Assembly (NCBI GenBank): GCA_002396385.1
Contig: DGTD01000007.1
Location: 1 to 56,532 of the forward strand
Length of the DNA: 56,532 nt
From: Bacteroidales bacterium UBA4345
GTDB taxonomy: Bacteria > Bacteroidota > Bacteroidia > Bacteroidales > Paludibacteraceae
Direction: 5' to 3'
Shown here in pieces: positions 51,321 through 56,532 of the stretch. Numbering within the stretch: position 1 is the first letter of the stretch; each line of letters opens with the position of its first letter. A program made the translations under genes and the position numbers. The notes below the pieces were generated by a model. It had not been told where the DNA came from, searched no databases, and worked only from the letters and a program-made list of their open reading frames with translations.

Positions 51321-54068
51321 ATGGATTCAAAACACATAATAGCGACAGCCATAATAGGGTTATGTACCACTATGGAGTTGAACGCAGGAGTGTCAATAAG
51401 AAGTCTGATTGGGCAAAACATAGAGAAGACACTTCTAGACGAGTTCGTAGGCTCGGGTATTGAGATATCGAATGCCACATTCAACGGAGAAGCTATTATA
51501 CCATACGGAGAAGGAACACAGATAGCCACATTCAAAAACAACAGCGAATGTGGCATGCTGGGCATAGCGGAAGGTGTAATGCTTAGCACAAACAATACGG
51601 GGAAAGTAGTTTCCAATAACACAGATTTTCTGTTTGCCGATTCGAACCTATCGGCAAAAGAAATAAACGAATATGTAAACGGGTATTACAAAGCGAAAAT
51701 ACAGGACAGGCTTACTACCGACAAAAAATACATAAACTACTACCTGTCATACGGTGTACCAGAAATATACGATGAGGAAATCTTCCCCTTTACGGAAGAA
51801 GAGTACAACACCTTGAAAGAGTTAAAAGACGACCCTTCGTTTATTGAAGCAGTCAGTTATTACTCAATAATGGGAAATGATGTTCTCTATAAGATAGAAG
51901 ACAATAAGAAATACTCCATATACGCAGTATACGATAAAATACATTCATGGGAACCAAAATACTACGACGCATCGGCAACAGAAGTTGAAGAAGTAAGAAA
52001 CATGTCACAAGAATTTGATTATCACGATGAGTACATCTACCATTTTGTAAATACGGAACCCATAAAATACGACAAAGAAAAAGAGGACCTATACAGCAGA
52101 CTATACAAGACAATTTCATATACAACAAAACAGAACCATAGAAGCGAGAAAGAACTAGAGGGACTGACAGGAACCGAGATAAAATCGCCATCGGTTCTGG
52201 AGTTCGATTTCAGCACCATAGACGATTCTATCGCTTTCAACTACGTATTCGCATCACAAGAATACCCTATGTTCGTGAACTCTCAGTTTAACGATGCATT
52301 CGCGTTTATCATCACAGACCTTACAACCGGAAAGAAAGAAAACATAGCAAAAATACCAGGAAGCAACACCATCGTTTCCATCAACAACGTAAACGGTGAG
52401 AAAAACAGCGAATACTTCATCGCCAACTATATCTTCAAAGAAACAACATACTCATGGGAGAACAATTATGAACCAATCTATAAAGAATGTAATCTGACCG
52501 ACTTCGGAGGCTTCACAACCACACTGACAGCCAAAACGAAGGTAGTACCGTGCAGAAAGTACCACCTTAAGCTAGCCATAGGCAATGCAGTAGACGACGA
52601 TTATCAATCTATTGTATTTTTAGAGGCGGGCAGTTTCAAATCGAACGGTCTGTCAAGCAAAATCAGATATACAAACAGCCGTTCCAGCGGTATAGCGAAA
52701 GGCTGTTCAAACGGAGAAATTGTAATCCACATCAAAGACAGTGACACACCAACCAAAGTAAAGCTAAAGTGTTTCGGAGAAGCAAAAAACGGTATAGACT
52801 ATAAGAAAATACCTGAAGAAATCGTTATCCCGGCCCACCAAGACACCGCAGTTGTAGAATTGGAACCAATACGCGACATTGACGAAGACAGTTTGGAGGT
52901 ACAAGTTGCAATAACCATAGAGAATTCTTGTTCAAACACACAAGAAGATACGGTACGCACCTATATCTACAAAGTTGTTCCTATAACGATAAAGCCCAAC
53001 ATCCCCGAATGTTGTGCGACAGAGCTGAGCGTAGAGCCGCAAGGCCCCATCAAGGCCATAACATGGGAACCAGCCGACCTGTTGGAAAGGGACGAAGGCA
53101 CTACGGTCACTCCGTTACAATGTCCAGACATAGCAGAAACATTCACTATTACAGCAGAAGACAAAACCGGATGCCAACAAGTACAAGAAACACTTGAACT
53201 AAATTCGTGTGCCAACGAGATAGAGATGACAGCCGAACTGGTAACAGAAAACGGGAGTTCGAAACTAATAACCGATTGCAACACCGGGAAACTGTTTTTC
53301 CACATCAAGAGGAGCAAAGAAGGGAAAGACGATGTAAAGATTATTTTAACAACAGCCGCAGGCAGTAACACAATAGAAGGACTTCCCAAAGAAATAACAA
53401 TAGCCGCAAACGAGACAACCTACGAGGTCGCCATTGAAGCAAAGAAAGGGAACGAGCCCTACCAGCAGACAATAAACCTAACAGCCAGTTGTGAGACGTG
53501 CGTAAGCAGCCCAGACACAATAGAGATAACAACGACCCAACCAGACCCCATAAAGCTTGGCCAAGACAACACCTACAACGACTGCAAACCAGGCGGAATG
53601 GAGGTTGAAGTACCGCTATTGTCGGGAATTTTGGGCGAAGTGGTTTGGGCACCAACCGAGAACCTGCAAAATACCGACAGCCTAAAGGCCACACTAACCG
53701 ACGATTTAGACTCGAGCATAGTTCTAACAGTAAAGGCAACGGATATAACCGGCTGTACAACAGACTCCAGTGTCGTACACATTCTAAAAAAACGCTGTTA
53801 TAATCTGATAATTCCGCCTTTCTTCACCCCTGACAAAGACGGGATAAACGAAAATTGGACCATTTACGGATTGGAAGAATCGGAAAAGAGCAAAGTAAAG
53901 GTATACGACCGATGGGGGAAACAACTTATAGAGTTCAACCCAAATACAGAAGGTTGGGACGGCACCTATAACGGACATCCGTGTCCGAGCAGCGACTACT
54001 GGTATGTAGTAGACTGTGAAGAGATAGACAAAATATTTACCGGCCACTTCACACTGATAAGGGAATAA
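51321..54068 (+). CDS. T9SS-exported choice-of-anchor L protein, single repeat unit
   Basis: A 915-residue paralogue of the preceding protein. It has a signal peptide (IIGLCTTMELNAG), the anchor-L blocks (ISNATFNGEAIIPYGEGTQI, FNYVFASQEYPMFVNSQFND, VVPCRKYHLKLAIGN) with a Tyr-rich insert, and a Calx-beta-like segment and Ig segment (CCATELSVEPQGPIKAITWE). One two-domain unit follows (IEMTAELVTENGSSKLITDC to DITGCTTDSSVV), then a type B T9SS sorting domain (IPPFFTPDKDGINENWTIYG, DRWGKQLIEFN, CPSSDYWYVVDCEE). It begins 21 bases after the giant protein, so the two are co-transcribed. It shows what the ancestral single-unit form may have been. Confidence 0.85.
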   Translation: MDSKHIIATAIIGLCTTMELNAGVSIRSLIGQNIEKTLLDEFVGSGIEISNATFNGEAIIPYGEGTQIATFKNNSECGMLGIAEGVMLSTNNTGKVVSNNTDFLFADSNLSAKEINEYVNGYYKAKIQDRLTTDKKYINYYLSYGVPEIYDEEIFPFTEEEYNTLKELKDDPSFIEAVSYYSIMGNDVLYKIEDNKKYSIYAVYDKIHSWEPKYYDASATEVEEVRNMSQEFDYHDEYIYHFVNTEPIKYDKEKEDLYSRLYKTISYTTKQNHRSEKELEGLTGTEIKSPSVLEFDFSTIDDSIAFNYVFASQEYPMFVNSQFNDAFAFIITDLTTGKKENIAKIPGSNTIVSINNVNGEKNSEYFIANYIFKETTYSWENNYEPIYKECNLTDFGGFTTTLTAKTKVVPCRKYHLKLAIGNAVDDDYQSIVFLEAGSFKSNGLSSKIRYTNSRSSGIAKGCSNGEIVIHIKDSDTPTKVKLKCFGEAKNGIDYKKIPEEIVIPAHQDTAVVELEPIRDIDEDSLEVQVAITIENSCSNTQEDTVRTYIYKVVPITIKPNIPECCATELSVEPQGPIKAITWEPADLLERDEGTTVTPLQCPDIAETFTITAEDKTGCQQVQETLELNSCANEIEMTAELVTENGSSKLITDCNTGKLFFHIKRSKEGKDDVKIILTTAAGSNTIEGLPKEITIAANETTYEVAIEAKKGNEPYQQTINLTASCETCVSSPDTIEITTTQPDPIKLGQDNTYNDCKPGGMEVEVPLLSGILGEVVWAPTENLQNTDSLKATLTDDLDSSIVLTVKATDITGCTTDSSVVHILKKRCYNLIIPPFFTPDKDGINENWTIYGLEESEKSKVKVYDRWGKQLIEFNPNTEGWDGTYNGHPCPSSDYWYVVDCEEIDKIFTGHFTLIRE

Positions 54069-54115
54069 AGAAACAGCTTATCATCGTAGCACACTATTTT
54101 TTAATTTGCCGTTTT

Positions 54116-54145
54116 TTGTCATTATGCGAAAAAAACGTATATTTG
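54116..54145 (+). promoter_or_regulatory. Promoter of the third anchor-L gene
   Basis: TTG (54116-54118), a 19-base spacer and TATATTTG (54138-54145) match consensus. The ATG lies 83 bases on. An A/T-only inverted repeat CGTTTTTT...AAAAAACG (54110-54137) overlaps it and might also end the previous transcript. Confidence 0.72.
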
Positions 54146-54228
54146 TTATATAAATAAAAATCCTGTAACGAACCTAATAACCCAGCAGGAACTGGTACAC
54201 ACCAGACACACACATAAAAACAACGTAT

Positions 54229-56460
54229 ATGAAGACAACCAATTATCTCGTTTTAACGGTAGCACTAAATGTTTCTTTCTCTGCCTATTCGAATGTAAGC
54301 ATTGAAAATTTGTGCGGACAAAATGTAAACACGCTACTAGAAGAACAATTCAATGCATCTGGTTTGGAAATCTCAAACGCCACGTTCAATGGGAAAGCAA
54401 GCATACCTTATGGAGAAGGCACACAAATTGCCTTGTTCAACAATAGCGGTTGCGACAAACTAAAGATAAAGAAAGGATTGATGCTAAGCACCAATCATTG
54501 TGCAGAGATAGCCCATGACAACCCCAAATTCGTGTTAGGAGACCTCGAAATAACAAAAGAAGACCTATACGAATATGCGAACCTATATGCGCCACAACGC
54601 ATAATGGCGGCAAGTAAAGCGTATAAGCCGTTTTTCACATACTACAATGACTACTGTTTTCATAAGAAACAAAATTACAAGAAATACAACACTTCCATAA
54701 AAGAACAATACGAGCAAATGATGGAACTTATGGAAGACCCTGCCTTTTTTGATGCATATAAAGGGATTGCAAATTACGACACAACTGATCTCGTATGGGA
54801 ATATCACAAAAATTACTATGATGAATGCCTGCACCTGTTTCCGATTTATGCCGTTTACAGTCTAATAAAAAGTTATGATCCAGCATACTACAATGCAACA
54901 AGCAAAGAGTTACAGGAGTTGAGAACTATTATAGAAAATCACTCCCAAAATTGGATATTTCAAGAACTATTTTGCAAATACTTGCATGATGTTGCACAAA
55001 CGAAAACATACAACAAAGAAAAAGAACAGATGTTCGCAGAACTATATGAAAAAATCGGTTATAGAAACGTAAGAAACAGACAGATTGAGAGGCCAAACAA
55101 AGGGAAAAACGATCTCTTAAACGCACCCGCTATTCTAGAATTTGACTTTTCGACCATTGACGACACTGTTGCATTCAACTATGTATTCGCATCAGCAAAC
55201 TTTCCGTATGACGTATGGGAAGAAATCTTCTATTGCATCGTCACAGACCTGACAACAGGAGAAGAAAAGAGTATTGCAACAATTCCAGGAACAGACCTCT
55301 TAATATCAAACAAAAACATAAACGACAAAACCGACAAAGAATACTTTATTTCAAATTACCAAGAAGACTCGTATAATTTAATAAGTCCATACAACTTGAA
55401 ATTAAGAGGATTCACAACAAGCCTTTCAGCCAAGACAGAAGTAGTGCCATGTAGAAAATACCATTTAAAAATGGTAATAGGGAAAAAACATGAATTGTTA
55501 AATACAATATATAATTGGCTTTTTTACAACTATGATTCGGAGTCTGCGGTCTTTATAGAAGGTTGCACAACAAAAAAAGGAGGAATTTCAACTAAGACCA
55601 GCTATTCTAAGCGCAAAGCCCGCGGTATAGCGAAAGAATGCTCTGAAGGTAAGATTGTTGTCAAGCTAAGAGACAGTGACACTCCTACAACATTAACAAT
55701 AAAACACATAGGAGAAGCGAAAAGCGGCATTGACTACAAGGTAACACCAGAAGAGATAACATTACCCGCACACCAAGATTCCACCATTTTGGAATTGATT
55801 CCTTTACGCGATATAGAGGAAGACAGTTTGCAAATAATGGTGACTATTGTAGCGAGAAACACCTGCACAGATACCAAAGAGGACACTGTTGTTTCACACA
55901 TCTACAATGCGGGACCAATTTCAATAACCCCAAATAAAGTTGCAAACTGCGCGACAGAATTGAGTGTTGAACACACTGGCCCGATAAGAAAAATAAAGTG
56001 GGAGCCTGCCAGTCTGCTACAAAACAGCAAAGACTTCACGGTTTACCCAATAGACTTTTTTGACAAAGAACAAACATTCATCATCACAGCTGAAAACATA
56101 TTCGGATGCAAAAAAGTAAAGGATTCCATCAAACTAAAGCCTTGTGTGAACGAAATAGCAATGACTGCAAAATTAGAGACAGAGAACGGCAGTTCAGAAT
56201 TGGTAGAAGGCTGCAACACGGGTAAACTGGTTCTTAATGTACAGAGAAGTATTGAAGGGAAAGACGATGTAACAATTAAACTAAACTTTCCATCAGATAA
56301 AAACTTGGAAGGGCTTCCAAGAGAAATAACTATACCGGCAAGCGAAACAACAGCTGAAATACCTGTGAAAGCTAAAAAAGAGGTGACACCCTACAACAAC
56401 ACCATTAACGTGGTAGCGACCTGCGAAAAATGTAGACCTATAGGTCAAAATGCAGGCTAA
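54229..56460 (+). CDS. Third choice-of-anchor L paralogue, 3' truncated
   Basis: The 743-residue frame has a signal peptide (LTVALNVSFSAYSN), the anchor-L domain (ISNATFNGKASIPYGEGTQI, FNYVFASANFPYDVWEEIFY, VVPCRKYHLKMVIGK), a Calx-beta-like segment and an Ig segment (CATELSVEHTGPIRKIKWEP). It then has the first half of one repeat unit (IAMTAKLETENGSSELVEGC to VVATCEKC). Homology to its sisters stops after Cys735; the last residues (RPIGQNAG) come from the repeat sequence that begins at 56434. No Ig half and no T9SS sorting domain follow, so the product could not be sorted as the others are. Other frames past the break do not continue the homology, so this is not a simple frameshift. Confidence 0.75.
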   Translation: MKTTNYLVLTVALNVSFSAYSNVSIENLCGQNVNTLLEEQFNASGLEISNATFNGKASIPYGEGTQIALFNNSGCDKLKIKKGLMLSTNHCAEIAHDNPKFVLGDLEITKEDLYEYANLYAPQRIMAASKAYKPFFTYYNDYCFHKKQNYKKYNTSIKEQYEQMMELMEDPAFFDAYKGIANYDTTDLVWEYHKNYYDECLHLFPIYAVYSLIKSYDPAYYNATSKELQELRTIIENHSQNWIFQELFCKYLHDVAQTKTYNKEKEQMFAELYEKIGYRNVRNRQIERPNKGKNDLLNAPAILEFDFSTIDDTVAFNYVFASANFPYDVWEEIFYCIVTDLTTGEEKSIATIPGTDLLISNKNINDKTDKEYFISNYQEDSYNLISPYNLKLRGFTTSLSAKTEVVPCRKYHLKMVIGKKHELLNTIYNWLFYNYDSESAVFIEGCTTKKGGISTKTSYSKRKARGIAKECSEGKIVVKLRDSDTPTTLTIKHIGEAKSGIDYKVTPEEITLPAHQDSTILELIPLRDIEEDSLQIMVTIVARNTCTDTKEDTVVSHIYNAGPISITPNKVANCATELSVEHTGPIRKIKWEPASLLQNSKDFTVYPIDFFDKEQTFIITAENIFGCKKVKDSIKLKPCVNEIAMTAKLETENGSSELVEGCNTGKLVLNVQRSIEGKDDVTIKLNFPSDKNLEGLPREITIPASETTAEIPVKAKKEVTPYNNTINVVATCEKCRPIGQNAG

Positions 56461-56498
56461 AATGCAGGAATTTTTTTCTATAGGTCAAAATGCAGGCT
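56435..56498 (+). repeat. Palindrome and 40-bp-period direct repeat at the break
   Basis: GACCTATAGGTC (56435-56446) is a perfect palindrome starting two bases after the last homologous codon. TAGGTCAAAATGCAGGCT, preceded by CTA, occurs at 56438-56458 and again 40 bases later at 56478-56498. AAAATGCAGG occurs three times (56447, 56459, 56487). After 56498 the sequence is unrelated to anything else in the window. It may be the end of a mobile element, a new tandem repeat or an assembly edge. Confidence 0.7.
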
Positions 56499-56532
56499 GA
56501 GATTTGTTCTGAAGTCTCATAAAATCTAGTTT

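Noticed and set aside
56430..56532. Simple frameshift in the third anchor-L gene
   Set aside because: None of the three frames after 56433 resembles the expected continuation of the repeat unit.

Overview
The window reads as a chromosomal segment of a member of the Bacteroidota, most likely order Bacteroidales. Three things point there. Many genes are preceded by the phylum-specific promoter form TTG-N19-21-TAnnTTTG and lack Shine-Dalgarno sequences. Several secreted proteins end in type IX secretion system (T9SS) sorting domains of both type A and type B. Lipoprotein signals, a eukaryote-like GlgB, a short archaeal/eukaryal-type ProS and SprB-like Ig domains also fit. No species can be named from the sequence alone.

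Layout. Positions 1-781 hold no convincing gene but contain degenerate repeats and overlapping hairpins. Positions 782-17272 are mostly housekeeping: an S41 C-terminal processing protease, tRNA-Ser(TGA) and tRNA-Lys(CTT), a Sel1-repeat protein with a secreted alpha/beta hydrolase, an EFR1-type flavodoxin-ferredoxin with ispE, a long-chain acyl-CoA synthetase, two FKBP-type isomerases, an Lrp/AsnC regulator, the minus-strand group AI-2E permease - prmC - recX - CPBP protease, and a conserved Bacteroidales hypothetical with rsmI. A coiled-coil lipoprotein follows at 17318.

Positions 18474-31627 form one thirteen-kilobase, same-strand exopolysaccharide operon behind a consensus promoter at 18402-18432. 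It encodes a Wza-like outer-membrane lipoprotein, a Wzc-like co-polymerase/tyrosine kinase, Wzy-like polymerase, Wzx-like flippase, five glycosyltransferases, a WecA-type initiating phosphoglycosyltransferase and, notably, a protein with the glucuronyl C5-epimerase C-terminal fold (26449-27342). The gene set is enough to start, extend, flip, polymerise and export a Wzx/Wzy polysaccharide; the epimerase suggests a uronic-acid polymer whose GlcA residues can be turned into IdoA. No sugar-nucleotide synthesis genes and no UpxY-like antiterminator are present.

Positions 31628-32329 are a 700-base AT-rich gene-poor stretch with a strong bidirectional terminator. Then come a HAD hydrolase, a TlpA-like thioredoxin-fold protein, proS, an unrecognised secreted protein, an RluA-family pseudouridine synthase (minus), a modular GH43 enzyme with a T9SS tail, a YhcH-type protein, glgB and a MORN-repeat protein.

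Positions 45693-56460 hold three tandem paralogues built on a choice-of-anchor L domain. The first (1868 aa) carries six copies of a two-domain unit, five of them exactly 576 bp long; the second carries one; the third loses homology abruptly at about 56433, where a 12-bp palindrome and a 40-bp-period repeat begin. The large repeat adhesin, its paralogues and the abrupt break, together with the epimerase-containing polysaccharide operon, are the parts most worth a second look.
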